From the NCBI RefSeq assembly GCF_900218015.1, contig NZ_UFQQ01000002.1, forward strand, positions 254,552 through 318,551: a stretch of 64,000 bases of DNA, read 5' to 3'. The stretch comes from Rhodopseudomonas pentothenatexigens. GTDB lineage: Bacteria; Pseudomonadota; Alphaproteobacteria; Rhizobiales; Xanthobacteraceae. Numbering within the stretch: position 1 is the stretch's first letter; each line of letters starts with the position of its first letter. Positions 45,329 to 54,200 of the stretch are shown piece after piece. The notes under the pieces were generated by a model that was given only the letters and a program-made list of their open reading frames with translations, did no database searches and was not told the DNA's origin. Both the position numbers and the translations under genes were made by a program.

Positions 45329-46123
45329 TCACACCGCCACCTCGGCCTTGATGTGCGGGTGCGGATCGTAGCCTTGCAGGGTGAAATCTTCGTAGCGGAA
45401 ACCGAAGATGTCGGTCACCGCGGGGTTGATCGCCATCACCGGCAGCGCGCGCGGCGCGCGGGTGAGCTGCAGCCGGGCCTGATCGAGGTGATTGGAGTAC
45501 AGATGCGCGTCGCCGAGCGTGTGAATGAACTCGCCCGGCTTCAGCCCGGTGACCTGCGCGACCATCATCGTCAACAGTGCGTAGGACGCGATGTTGAACG
45601 GCACACCGAGAAACACGTCGGCCGAGCGCTGATAGAGCTGACACGACAGCTTGCCGCGGGCCACGTAGAACTGGAACAGGCAGTGGCACGGCGGCAACGC
45701 CATCTTCTCGACATCGGCCGGATTCCACGCTGTCACCATCAGGCGCCGTGAATCCGGATTGCGCTTGATCATCTCGACAACGTTGGCGATTTGATCGATC
45801 GAGCCGCCGTCCGCAGTCGGCCAGGAGCGCCATTGCGCGCCGTATACCGGGCCGAGATCACCATTGGCGTCCGCCCACTCGTCCCAGATCGTCACGCCGT
45901 GATCGTGCAGGTATTTGATGTTGGTGTCGCCCTTCAGGAACCACAGCAGTTCGTGGACGATCGCCTTCAGCGGCAGCCGCTTGGTGGTCACCATCGGGAA
46001 GCCGGCCGCCAGATCGAACCGCATCTGATGCCCGAACACCGACAGCGTGCCGGTGCCGGTGCGGTCGTGCTTCTCCGCCCCGTCGCTCAAGATGCGTTCG
46101 AGCAGGTCCTGATATTGGATCAT
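45329..46123 (-). CDS. thyA: Thymidylate synthase
   Basis: A 264-residue enzyme of normal length converting dUMP to dTMP with methylene-tetrahydrofolate. [15 protein letters not shown] starts it, [20 protein letters not shown] is the first substrate loop, the nucleophilic Cys is in [14 protein letters not shown], and [20 protein letters not shown] is the dUMP site. The C-terminus is [10 protein letters not shown], as in other ThyA proteins. It is followed by the HEPN gene after 3 bases and, two genes on, by folA, which recycles its by-product dihydrofolate. Confidence 0.97.
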   Translation of the reverse strand: MIQYQDLLERILSDGAEKHDRTGTGTLSVFGHQMRFDLAAGFPMVTTKRLPLKAIVHELLWFLKGDTNIKYLHDHGVTIWDEWADANGDLGPVYGAQWRSWPTADGGSIDQIANVVEMIKRNPDSRRLMVTAWNPADVEKMALPPCHCLFQFYVARGKLSCQLYQRSADVFLGVPFNIASYALLTMMVAQVTGLKPGEFIHTLGDAHLYSNHLDQARLQLTRAPRALPVMAINPAVTDIFGFRYEDFTLQGYDPHPHIKAEVAV

Positions 46124-46305
46124 GGCGAGGTGGCTCGGCAATGCAGCGCCGACACGGTCGCCGGGCGACGACACGGGAGGGCTTGGGGAACGGTGCGGAC
46201 AGCTGCGAAAATGGCCCCTGGCGGCGGCCGCGGCAAGGCCGTAGCGCCGCCGATCCACACAAGGCTGTTGCGCCGCCCGCTGGCGGCCGCGCCGGGCGGC
46301 GGAAG

Positions 46306-47313
46306 TTAGGGTCCGGCCCCCTTCGCCAGCTCGCCCCAACGGGTGATTTCATCGTGAACGAGCTGTGCCAGGACCACCGGCGAGCGTTGGTCCGGGCGGG
46401 GAACCAGGCCGCCGAGGTCGGTCAGCTTGCTGCGCAGTTCGGACTGGTCGAGGGCCCGTGACACCGCGGCGTTCAGCTTGGCGACGATCGGTTCGGGCGT
46501 GCCGCGAGGGGCGAACAGCCCGGTCCAGGCCCCGATCTGAAAGCCGGGCAGCCCCATTTCGCCCGCTGTGGGGACTTGCGGCAGCGCGGCATCGCGGGCC
46601 GATGATGCGATCACATAGGCCTTGATCTTGCCCTCGCGCAGTGCCGGCACGGCGTTGACGATCTGATCGCACATGTAGTCGACCTGCCCCTCGATCAGCG
46701 CCTGCAAGGCCGGGCCGGTGCCGCTGAACGGCACGCCGGTCGGGTCGACATGCAGCAGGCGGTTGAGCAGCAGACACGACGCGTAGGACACCGACCCGAA
46801 CCCGGCATGGGCGACGTTGATGTTGTCGGTGTGGGCCTTCACGAACGCGGCGAACTCGGTCATGTCCTTGGGCGGGAACTGCTTCCTTGCCAGCAGCAGC
46901 ACCGGCATCTCGGTGAGCAGCGCGACTGGCTCGAAGTCCTTGTCGGGCCGGTAGCCGAGCTTTGGGAACAGCGCCACCGCCGAGCCGTGCGTCCCAAGGT
47001 GCCCGACGATCAGGGTGTGACCGTCGGGAGTGGCGTGCGCGACGCGGGTCGCCGCCAGGGTACCGCCGGCGCCCAATATGTTCTCGATCTCGATCGGCTG
47101 TCCCAGCGTCTTGGCCATTTCCATCGAGATCAGACGAGCCACGGTGTCGGTGGGGCCGCCTCTGGCGAACGGAACGACGACAGTGACGGTGCGCACGGGA
47201 AAATCGATCTGATCCAACCGATCTTGGTCGAAGGCCGAGGCAGGCGCCAGCCACAGCGCCATCAGGGCGGCCGCAACGCCCCTCGCTGCGCTCGCGCCGA
47301 CAAACAACTTCAT
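46306..47313 (-). CDS. Tripartite tricarboxylate transporter receptor (Bug/TctC family)
   Basis: A 335-residue periplasmic protein with a Sec-type signal peptide ([20 protein letters not shown]). Bug-family motifs are [17 protein letters not shown] (the pyrophosphate-like loop that binds a carboxylate), [19 protein letters not shown] and [20 protein letters not shown]. It captures a carboxylate for TctA/TctB. It is the last of three minus-strand genes (TctB, TctA, receptor), 104 bases after the TctA stop. The protein is of normal length and the substrate is not readable. Confidence 0.92.
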   Translation of the reverse strand: MKLFVGASAARGVAAALMALWLAPASAFDQDRLDQIDFPVRTVTVVVPFARGGPTDTVARLISMEMAKTLGQPIEIENILGAGGTLAATRVAHATPDGHTLIVGHLGTHGSAVALFPKLGYRPDKDFEPVALLTEMPVLLLARKQFPPKDMTEFAAFVKAHTDNINVAHAGFGSVSYASCLLLNRLLHVDPTGVPFSGTGPALQALIEGQVDYMCDQIVNAVPALREGKIKAYVIASSARDAALPQVPTAGEMGLPGFQIGAWTGLFAPRGTPEPIVAKLNAAVSRALDQSELRSKLTDLGGLVPRPDQRSPVVLAQLVHDEITRWGELAKGAGP

Positions 47314-47417
47314 TGGACGTCTCCGCCGGAAAGGAGTGCTAATAGCGAATTACTCGCTATCAGATCAACCGGCGAAACGGCGTTGCGGCGATGCGAGAAT
47401 GCAAGGGGCCGGGCGGA

Positions 47418-48935
47418 TCAGCCCTCGGACTCGACGAACACCTCGTCCCGCTTGCCGCGGAGCACCGGTAATACCGCCAGAATCAGCAGGCCGGCGGCCG
47501 CTATTAGCAACGACGCCGAGAGTGGACTGGCGAAGAACACGGAGGCGTCGCCGCGTGCGATCAGTAAGGCGCGGCGCAGATTATCCTCCATCAGCGGACC
47601 GAGCACCATGCCGAGCAGCAGCGGCGCTGGCTCGAAATCATGTTTCACCAGCCAATAGCCGACCAGCCCGAACGCGCCCGCCAGGATCACGTCCATAGGG
47701 GCGTTGTTCACCGAATAGATCCCGATGCAGCAGAAGATCACGATCGCCGGAAACAGCAGACGGTACGGAACACGCAGCAAGCGTACCCAGACGCCGACCA
47801 GCGGCAGATTGATCACCAGCAACATCAGATTGCCGATCCACATCGATGCGATCATGCCCCAGACCAGCTCGGGCTGGTTCTGCATCACTTGCGGCCCCGG
47901 CACGATGTTGTGGATCGTCATCGCGCCGACCATCAGGGCCATCACCGCGTTCGGCGGAATCCCGAGCGTCAGCAGCGGGATGAACGAGGTCTGGGCGGCG
48001 GCATTGTTGGCACTTTCCGGCGCAGCGACGCCTTCGATCGCGCCGCGGCCGAACCGCTGCGGCGTGCGCGAAATCTTCTTCTCCAGCGTATAGGCGGCGA
48101 ACGACGCGATCACCGCACCGCCGCCAGGCAGGATGCCGAGGATCGAGCCGAGCACCGTGCCGCGGCCGATCGCCGGTGCTGCGTCGCGCAGATCCTTCCG
48201 GGTCGGCATCAGGCCGGTGATCTTCTGCTGCACCAGTTCGCGATCTGCCGATGCGCCGGAATCCAGGTTGCGGATGATCTCAGCGAAGCCGAACACCCCC
48301 ATCGCCACCGTGGCGAAGCCGAGCCCGTCGGCCAGTTCCGGCAGATCGAAGGTCATCCGGGCCGCCCCGGTCTCGATATCGGAGCCGACCGTCGACAGCA
48401 GCAGCCCGAGCACGATCATCGCTACCGCTTTCAGTACCGATCCGCGCGCCAATACCACTGCGAACACCAGACCCAGCACCATCAGGGAGAAGTACTCGGC
48501 CGGGCCGAATTCCAGAGCGATCCTGGTCAGCGGCTCGCCGACCAGAGCGATCAGCACGGTGGCGAAGCAGCCGGCGGCGAACGAGCCGATCGCCGCGATC
48601 GCCAGCGCCGGACCGGCACGCCCCTGCTTGGCCATCTGGAAACCGTCGAGCGTGGTGACCACCGAGGTCGCCTCGCCCGGAATGTTGACCAGGATCGAGG
48701 TGGTCGAGCCGCCGTATTGCGCGCCGTAATAAATGCCCGCCAGCATGATCAGCGCCCCGATCGGCGGCAGGCCGAAGGTAATCGGCAGCAGCATCGCCAC
48801 CGTGGCGATGGTGCCGATCCCCGGCAGCACGCCGATCAGCGTGCCGACCAGCGCGCCGGTCAGGCACAGCAGCAGATTGGTCGGCGACGCGGCGACCTGA
48901 AAACCGAGGGTGAGATTGGAGAACAGATCCATCAC
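47418..48935 (-). CDS. tctA: Tripartite tricarboxylate transporter large permease (TctA)
   Basis: A 505-residue membrane protein with about 11-12 segments. The TctA signature ALVGTLIGVLPGIGTIATVA near the N-terminus, YYGAQYGGSTTSILVNIPGE (the substrate loop) and QTSFIPLLTLGIPPNAVMAL are all present. GAIEGVAAPESANNAAAQ, between them, is also characteristic. It moves carboxylates with a cation gradient. It starts 7 bases after TctB stops, and its start can be at either of two adjacent ATGs (48935, 48932). Confidence 0.95.
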   Translation of the reverse strand: MMDLFSNLTLGFQVAASPTNLLLCLTGALVGTLIGVLPGIGTIATVAMLLPITFGLPPIGALIMLAGIYYGAQYGGSTTSILVNIPGEATSVVTTLDGFQMAKQGRAGPALAIAAIGSFAAGCFATVLIALVGEPLTRIALEFGPAEYFSLMVLGLVFAVVLARGSVLKAVAMIVLGLLLSTVGSDIETGAARMTFDLPELADGLGFATVAMGVFGFAEIIRNLDSGASADRELVQQKITGLMPTRKDLRDAAPAIGRGTVLGSILGILPGGGAVIASFAAYTLEKKISRTPQRFGRGAIEGVAAPESANNAAAQTSFIPLLTLGIPPNAVMALMVGAMTIHNIVPGPQVMQNQPELVWGMIASMWIGNLMLLVINLPLVGVWVRLLRVPYRLLFPAIVIFCCIGIYSVNNAPMDVILAGAFGLVGYWLVKHDFEPAPLLLGMVLGPLMEDNLRRALLIARGDASVFFASPLSASLLIAAAGLLILAVLPVLRGKRDEVFVESEG

Positions 48936-48942
48936 CGCGCCC

Positions 48943-49443
48943 TCACTGCGTCAGGGCCGCGGGCCACAGCGTGAACGGCAGCGCCAACCCGTACACGAAC
49001 AGCCCGCAGCACGCGGCGGTGAGCACGATGCCGACCACGATGGTCTCGCCCCAGCGCGTCTCCGGCGTGCCGAGCGCCGCGATCAGGAAGCTGGAGAACG
49101 CCGCGATCACCAGGCCGAGCGGCCGGATCGCGATCGCGAAAGACAGAATGGAGAGCCCGACGAACAGCGGACCGCGCCAATGCAGTTTCGCCAGCGGCTC
49201 GCCTTCGGCGAAGATCCCGGTCGCCGTGATCACCGCGCCGAGCCCGAGCAGCAGCACCGCCAGCAGCCGCGGCACGGTCCCAGCCCCGAAGCGAAAGCCC
49301 TGCATGCCGCCGAGGTCGGCGGCGGCCCACAGCGCGAAGGCGGCGACCGCCATCAGCACCAGCCCGCCGACGAAATCCTGCGGTCCGCGGATCCAGGCCG
49401 GAAACACGGATCCCTCCCGCACCTCGCTCGGCGCCTCGCCCAT
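48943..49443 (-). CDS. tctB: Tripartite tricarboxylate transporter small permease (TctB)
   Basis: A 166-residue protein with four membrane segments (FVGGLVLMAVAAFALWAA, VPRLLAVLLLGLGAVITATG, PLFVGLSILSFAIAIRPLG, TIVVGIVLTAACCGLFVYG) and the TctB pattern FRFGAGTVPRLLA. It starts at 49443 (MGEAPSEVREG); the open frame extends upstream into the chromate-transporter gene but without support. It is the first gene of the TctB-TctA-receptor set, as in many alphaproteobacteria. Confidence 0.88.
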   Translation of the reverse strand: MGEAPSEVREGSVFPAWIRGPQDFVGGLVLMAVAAFALWAAADLGGMQGFRFGAGTVPRLLAVLLLGLGAVITATGIFAEGEPLAKLHWRGPLFVGLSILSFAIAIRPLGLVIAAFSSFLIAALGTPETRWGETIVVGIVLTAACCGLFVYGLALPFTLWPAALTQ

Positions 49444-49511
49444 CGTCTGCTCCCTGAATGTCCCGTCCGAGTCGTGAACGGTGTTTGTTGGTCTTGGCCT
49501 ATCGGCTTGAT

Positions 49512-50042
49512 TCAAACAACGCCGGCGAGGCCGAGGAGCCCGCCGGCCAGCAACAACCATAGTGGATTGATCCTGGTGACCGCCGCCAGCACCGCGACCG
49601 CCGCGATGACGGCCAGCGCCGCGCCGGACCGGTCCGAGGTCCCGGCGAGGACCAGGCTGCTCGCCGCCATCAGCCCGATCGACAGCGGCACCAGCGCCGC
49701 CTGAATGATCGATGGCCACTGCGAACGGGCCGGGCGGCGCAGCAGCCGGCCGACCGCATAGGCCAGCGCCGCGCTCGGCCCGCACATCGCCACCGTCGCC
49801 ACCAGCGCGCCGGCAAGCCCGGCCGCCTGATAGCCGATCAGGGTGACGATCAGCACGTTGGGACCGGGCGACAGCTGCGCGATCGCAAACGCGTCGGCGA
49901 ATTGCTGTTCGGTCAGCCAGTGATTGAGTGTGACGGCGACGCGGTGGATTTCCGGCAGGGCGGCGTTGGCGCCGCCGATCGCGAACAGCGACATCGTGCT
50001 GAAGGTGGCTGCGAGCCCGCCGAGCGACGCCGCTCCGGTCAT
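49512..50042 (-). CDS. Chromate transporter half-protein (second ChrA-family subunit)
   Basis: A 176-residue, mostly hydrophobic protein of the chromate ion transporter family. It starts MTGAASLGGLAATFSTMSLF and carries SLFAIGGANAALPEIHR followed by AIAQLSPGPNVLIVTLIGYQ. This is the family signature (GGxxAxxPxxxR, then PGPNxxxxxxxG). It corresponds to one half of full-length ChrA. Its ATG overlaps the partner gene stop (50039-50042). The pair probably acts as a heterodimer, as in short-chain ChrA systems; chromate or sulfate efflux is the family expectation. Confidence 0.88.
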   Translation of the reverse strand: MTGAASLGGLAATFSTMSLFAIGGANAALPEIHRVAVTLNHWLTEQQFADAFAIAQLSPGPNVLIVTLIGYQAAGLAGALVATVAMCGPSAALAYAVGRLLRRPARSQWPSIIQAALVPLSIGLMAASSLVLAGTSDRSGAALAVIAAVAVLAAVTRINPLWLLLAGGLLGLAGVV

Positions 50043-50641
50043 GCGGCGCGTCTCCGCAGCATGAAGCTGGCGCCGATGCTGAGCGGGACCGCGGCCGCGA
50101 GTACCCACGGCATCGGCAGCCGGAGCACGCCGACTGCGACGAACACCCCTGCGAACAGCGCCAGCGCCACCGGCTCCCGCCGGCGCAGCAGCGGCACCAG
50201 CATCTTGAACACCACGGCCAGCAGCAGCCCGATCGCCGCGCAGGACACCCCGGCGAGAACGCGCCGCAGCACCTCGATCTCGCCGTAGCGGGCATAGAGC
50301 ACCGCCAGCACCGTCACGATCAACACTGGCGGCCCCAGCAGCCCCGCAAACGCGACGATCGCCCCTGGGATGCCGCGGAACCGCGATCCAAACACCACCG
50401 ACAGGTTGACGATGTTCGGCCCCGGCAAAAAATGGCACAGCGCGAAGGTCTCGTTGAACTCCTCGGCTGTCATCCAGCGATGCCGATCGACGATCGCCTG
50501 CCGCGCCCACACCAAGACGCCGCCGAACCCGGCCAGCGACATCTTGGCGAAGGCGACGAACAGTTCGCCGAGGCCGGGCGGCGGCGCGGCCGCGGCGTCC
50601 CCAGTCTCGCGATCGGGAGCATCGATAAGAGCCATTCGCAA
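50039..50641 (-). CDS. Chromate transporter half-protein (first ChrA-family subunit)
   Basis: A 200-residue protein with the same family signature: AKMSLAGFGGVLVWARQAIV followed by ALCHFLPGPNIVNLSVVFGS. About 25 residues precede the first membrane segment, and six or so segments follow. It overlaps the second half-protein gene by 4 bases. No chromate regulator gene is next to it; the tmRNA gene lies upstream on the other strand. Confidence 0.88.
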   Translation of the reverse strand: MRMALIDAPDRETGDAAAAPPPGLGELFVAFAKMSLAGFGGVLVWARQAIVDRHRWMTAEEFNETFALCHFLPGPNIVNLSVVFGSRFRGIPGAIVAFAGLLGPPVLIVTVLAVLYARYGEIEVLRRVLAGVSCAAIGLLLAVVFKMLVPLLRRREPVALALFAGVFVAVGVLRLPMPWVLAAAVPLSIGASFMLRRRAA

Positions 50642-50814
50642 GCTTTAGACCGCCGCAGCTTAGGCAACCACCGGCTTTTCCGCCGTCCCCCTGTTCGCGC
50701 ACCGCCAAGCTGCCCGGATGCTGGACCTCGCCTTGGCGAGGATCCCGGCCACGCCCACAAGTGCTTGGACGGGAGGCCCTTTCGCCCGGCGCCATTGCCC
50801 CCTATATTGGGAGC

Positions 50815-51145
50815 GTCGGGGCAACCCGACTATGGAAATAAATGGCCGCCGCAATAAACCATTCGGACCCGGGGGCGGTACCCGGCGCCTCCACCCAAGC
50901 CCGTTCCTCTTCGTTTCGGAAGGCGGGTTTCGGCGGGGGCGAAATAGGATCGACGAGGGCGTAAAGGGCTCGCTTTTTCCCGGTATTGTTCCGCCGTTAT
51001 CGGGCTACTGCAATAGTTGCCAACGACAACTATGCTCCGGTTGCTCAGGCTGCGTAACGCAGTTTGAAAGACCACTTTAAAGTCCTAACGGGTTAAGCTC
51101 CGTTAGGCGGGGTTCGGAGGCACCTGGCAACAGAAGCCTCCACTC
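50815..51145 (+). ncRNA. ssrA: Circularly permuted two-piece tmRNA
   Basis: This is transfer-messenger RNA, which rescues stalled ribosomes. The acceptor piece comes first: its CCGGG/CCCGG T-arm stem (50869-50885) and 3' acceptor strand CGCCTCC (50886-50892) pair with GGGGGCG at 50935-50941, the 5' end of the coding piece. The intervening bases (about 50896-50934) are removed. The tag frame runs from GCC at 51019 to TAA at 51055-51057 and reads ANDNYAPVAQAA, an alphaproteobacterial tag. The mature 3' end is encoded as ACC followed by C, so the terminal A of CCA must be added. An 8 bp stem (CCTAACGG/CCGTTAGG) follows the tag at 51083-51106. TATATT at about 50803-50808 fits a -10 box. Outer ends are approximate. 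Confidence 0.95.
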
Positions 51146-51374
51146 ATTCTAATCATGCCTTGGTCGTTCAGAATTCTGCAGCCTGCCGGATGGCTTACTG
51201 CCCGTTTCTCCGGCGCCGCGCCGCACAATTCAGCCGCGATAGATGCTGACCATGGGCAGCGGCCGGGGTAGCATGATGTTCGGCGCGAGTCGGGCCACCT
51301 CCTCGGTGCCGACCAGCCCCAAGGCAGCACCTTCGGGGTATCCGAGCGACGGGACGACGACACGGGACGACCAC

Positions 51375-51908
51375 ATGGCCACCGACCACATTCGATACGA
51401 CGTGCTCGCCCGCGATGCCTTGCGTGGCGTGCTGCGGCATGTCCTCACCGACGTCGCGCAGCACGGCCTTCCGGGCGAACATCACTTCTTCATCACCTTC
51501 CAGTCGAAGGCCGATGGCGTGAAGCTGTCGCCGCGGCTTCTGGCGCAGTACCCGGAAGAGATGACCGTGGTGCTGCAGCATCAGTTCTGGGACCTCATCG
51601 TCACCGAAGACCGCTTCGAGGTCGGGCTGTCGTTCGGCGGCATCCCGGAGCGGCTGGTGGTGCCGTTCGCCGCGATCAAGAGCTTCTTCGATCCCTCGGT
51701 GAAGTTCGGTCTGCAGTTCGAGGCGGCCGATGAGATCGACGACACCGGGGAGTCCGAGGATACGACCGAACTGGTGACCGCGGCGCCGGTGGCGCTGCCG
51801 CCGTCGTCCTCCGCGACGACCGAGACCGGCGCACCTGCCGACGACGAGCCGGCCCGCTCCGGCGAAGGCGCCGAAGTGGTGCGGCTCGACCGCTTCCGCA
51901 AGAAGTAA
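51375..51908 (+). CDS. sspB: SspB, ClpXP adaptor (alphaproteobacterial type)
   Basis: A 177-residue adaptor that delivers ssrA-tagged proteins to ClpXP. The start at 51375 ([20 protein letters not shown]) is the family start; the frame opens 132 bases earlier but that part is low-complexity. The folded domain (about 1-115) contains [19 protein letters not shown] and [17 protein letters not shown] long acidic, Ser/Thr/Ala-rich linker leads to the C-terminal ClpX-binding end [10 protein letters not shown]. It lies 230 bases after the tmRNA gene on the same strand, so tag and adaptor genes are neighbours. Confidence 0.93.
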   Translation: MATDHIRYDVLARDALRGVLRHVLTDVAQHGLPGEHHFFITFQSKADGVKLSPRLLAQYPEEMTVVLQHQFWDLIVTEDRFEVGLSFGGIPERLVVPFAAIKSFFDPSVKFGLQFEAADEIDDTGESEDTTELVTAAPVALPPSSSATTETGAPADDEPARSGEGAEVVRLDRFRKK

Positions 51909-52020
51909 CGGCGCTGCCGATCGTCCGCTCACTGGCGCGCTGGATCGTTCCGGCGCGCGCGGCGTTACCGCTTGGCGCCGTGCCGCCCTCCCCCGATCCC
52001 CAGCCTTCAGGACGATGATC

Positions 52021-53448
52021 ATGGCTCGCACGCCCCGCTCCCCCCGCCCCGCGCGTTCTGCCGCCACCCGTAGCGAGACCGACAGTTTCGGTCCGATCGA
52101 GGTTGCTGCCGACCGCTACTGGGGCGCGCAGACCGAGCGCTCGCGGCAGAACTTCCGGATCGGCGCCGAGCGGATGCCGATCGGCATCATCCGGGCGCTG
52201 GCGATCGTCAAGCTGGCCGCTGCCGAGACCAACCGCGAACTCGGCCTGCTCGATCGCAAGCGCGCCGATGCCGTCGTCCGGGCCGCGCGCGAAGTGATCG
52301 ACGGCAGCCATGACGATCACTTCCCGCTGGTGGTGTGGCAGACCGGCTCCGGCACCCAGACCAACATGAACCTCAACGAGGTGATCGCCAACCGCGCCAA
52401 CGAACTGCTCGGCGGCGAGCGCGGATCGAAGAAGCCGGTGCATCCCAACGATCACGTCAATATGAGCCAGTCGTCGAACGACTCGTTTCCGACCGCGATG
52501 CATATCGCGGCGGCGCAGGCGATTAGTTCGGACCTGATCCCGGCGCTGACGCTGCTGCACGACGCGCTGCGCAAGAAGGAGAAGGCGTTCGCCAAGATCG
52601 TCAAGATCGGCCGCACCCACACCCAGGACGCCACGCCGCTGACCCTCGGCCAGGAATTTTCCGGCTACGCGTCACAGCTCGCCAGCAGCATCGCCCGGAT
52701 CAAATCGGCGCTGAAGGAGCTGTATCCGCTGGCGCAGGGCGGCACCGCGGTCGGCACCGGACTGAACACCCATCCGAAATTCGCCAAGGCGTTCGCCAAG
52801 CGCGCCGCCGCGATTACCAAGCTGCCGTTCGTCACCGCGCCGAACAAGTTCGAGGCACTGGCCGGCAACGACGCCTATGTGTTCGTGCACGGCGCGCTGA
52901 ACGCGGCGGCCACCGCGCTGTTCAAGATCGCCAACGACATCCGCCTGCTCGGCTCCGGCCCGCGCTCCGGTCTCGGCGAACTGATCCTGCCCGAGAACGA
53001 GCCCGGCTCCTCGATCATGCCCGGCAAGGTCAATCCGACGCAGTGCGAGGCGATGACCATGGTGTGCTGCCAGGTGTTCGGCAATCACACCACGCTCACC
53101 GTGGCCGGCAGCCAGGGCCATTTCGAGCTCAACGTCTACAAGCCGGTGATGGCCCAGGCGATGCTGCAGTCGATCGGGCTGCTGGCGGACGCGGCACGTT
53201 CGTTCACCACCAATTGCGTCGACGGCATCCGCGCCGACGAGCAGCGGATCGGCGAACTGATGCAGCGCTCGCTGATGCTGGTGACCGCGCTGGCGCCGAG
53301 CATCGGTTACGACAACGCCGCCAAAATCGCCAAGGCGGCGCACCAGCGCGGTACGACTTTGAAAGAGGAAGCGGTCGGCTCCGGGCTGATCAGCGCCGCC
53401 GACTTCGACCGGCTGGTCCGGCCGGACAAAATGACGCATCCGGGATGA
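52021..53448 (+). CDS. fumC: Class II fumarate hydratase
   Basis: A 475-residue enzyme interconverting fumarate and malate in the TCA cycle. I used MARTPRSPR at 52021 because AGGA is better spaced; an ATG 6 bases earlier is possible. A 20-residue Arg/Ser/Pro-rich extension precedes the family start ([19 protein letters not shown]). Signatures are [59 protein letters not shown] and the catalytic-loop [15 protein letters not shown]. The order sspB-fumC-DUF4169-RHH is typical of this bacterial group. Confidence 0.96.
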   Translation: MARTPRSPRPARSAATRSETDSFGPIEVAADRYWGAQTERSRQNFRIGAERMPIGIIRALAIVKLAAAETNRELGLLDRKRADAVVRAAREVIDGSHDDHFPLVVWQTGSGTQTNMNLNEVIANRANELLGGERGSKKPVHPNDHVNMSQSSNDSFPTAMHIAAAQAISSDLIPALTLLHDALRKKEKAFAKIVKIGRTHTQDATPLTLGQEFSGYASQLASSIARIKSALKELYPLAQGGTAVGTGLNTHPKFAKAFAKRAAAITKLPFVTAPNKFEALAGNDAYVFVHGALNAAATALFKIANDIRLLGSGPRSGLGELILPENEPGSSIMPGKVNPTQCEAMTMVCCQVFGNHTTLTVAGSQGHFELNVYKPVMAQAMLQSIGLLADAARSFTTNCVDGIRADEQRIGELMQRSLMLVTALAPSIGYDNAAKIAKAAHQRGTTLKEEAVGSGLISAADFDRLVRPDKMTHPG

Positions 53449-53493
53449 GCCCGCAGCGCGCGCGCCCTCGTCGTAAAAATCGCCTTTCGGAAA

Positions 53494-53507
53494 TTGATGT
53501 AAATCAT
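53494..53507. promoter_or_regulatory. FNR/FixK-type site (TTGATGTAAATCAT)
   Basis: The sequence matches the FNR/FixK consensus TTGATnnnnATCAA in 9 of the 10 defined bases. It is in the 266 base gap between fumC and the DUF4169 gene, 208 bases before the latter. Oxygen control of the downstream pair, or of an unannotated transcript, is inferred. Further on, an inverted repeat (CTTATTC/GAATAAG, 53564-53585) is seen. Confidence 0.5.
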
Positions 53508-53714
53508 ATCCCTTGCGCGCTCAGATTGGTCAACTTGCACTTGCGGCGTTGTCGTACGACTGCCTTATTCAGATTATCGAATAAGTCTCGGGCGACATCC
53601 TGCGGCGATATGGTTGTTGTTCTTGATGGTGACCGAGCCGCCAATGGCTTCGCGCATTCGTGCCCGCCTGGTAGGCGACGCCCGTTGCCGATTTGATCGA
53701 TAATGGGTGCCTAT

Positions 53715-53903
53715 ATGGCCGACGTGGTCAATTTAAAACGATTCAAGAAGCGAGCCGAGCGGGAAGCAGCCGCCAAACTCGCAGACGCCAATCGCACGCG
53801 ATTCGGCAGGACCAAATCGCAGCGCGCGCTCGACGATCATCATGTCAGCCGCGCCAATCAACTGCTCGATCAACACAAAATCGGTGGCGAGGACGCGTCA
53901 TGA
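53715..53903 (+). CDS. DUF4169 family small protein
   Basis: A 62-residue basic protein, MADVVNLKRFKKRAEREA followed by a charged helix (DANRTRFGRTKSQRALDDHH). The VVNLR/KxxRK...R pattern and length fit DUF4169, a small protein family of alphaproteobacteria. I used the ATG at 53715; an ATG at 53703 would add four residues. It overlaps the next gene by 4 bases. No function is known to me. Confidence 0.8.
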   Translation: MADVVNLKRFKKRAEREAAAKLADANRTRFGRTKSQRALDDHHVSRANQLLDQHKIGGEDAS

Positions 53904-54175
53904 AATCGCCGGTCGTCAAACGGTCGATCGTGGTCGCGGGCCACAAGACCAGTGTCAGCCTCGAAGAAGCCTTCTGGAACGGCATGAAGGAAATCTCCAG
54001 CGTGCGGGACATGACCTTGTCCGAGCTCGTCGGGGAAATCGACAGCAATCGCCAGCAGGGTAACCTGTCCTCGGCGATCCGGCTGTTCGTGCTCGATTAC
54101 TTCCGCAGCCGCGCGATCCAGGCGCAGCAGCCGGTCGCCGACCCGAAGCCAGAGAGTTCATTGACGGCGCACTGA
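53900..54175 (+). CDS. Ribbon-helix-helix domain protein
   Basis: A 91-residue protein with KRSIVVAGHKTSVSLEEAFW (ribbon strand then helix) and MTLSELVGEIDSNR, the pattern of the RHH_4 family. The C-terminal helix NLSSAIRLFVLDYFRSRAIQ completes the fold. RHH proteins bind DNA as dimers, often as small repressors. It is translationally coupled to the DUF4169 gene (ATGA overlap) and convergent with the AsmA-like gene. The two coupled genes could be a regulatory pair; no target is visible. Confidence 0.85.
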   Translation: MKSPVVKRSIVVAGHKTSVSLEEAFWNGMKEISSVRDMTLSELVGEIDSNRQQGNLSSAIRLFVLDYFRSRAIQAQQPVADPKPESSLTAH

Positions 54176-54200
54176 CCAGGTCGACTGGACGGTGCGCTGA

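Noticed and set aside
46271..46299. GC-rich hairpin GCCGCCCG/CGGGCGGC near the Bug receptor stop
   Set aside because: The stem is good but no T-run follows on either strand, so I did not call it a terminator.
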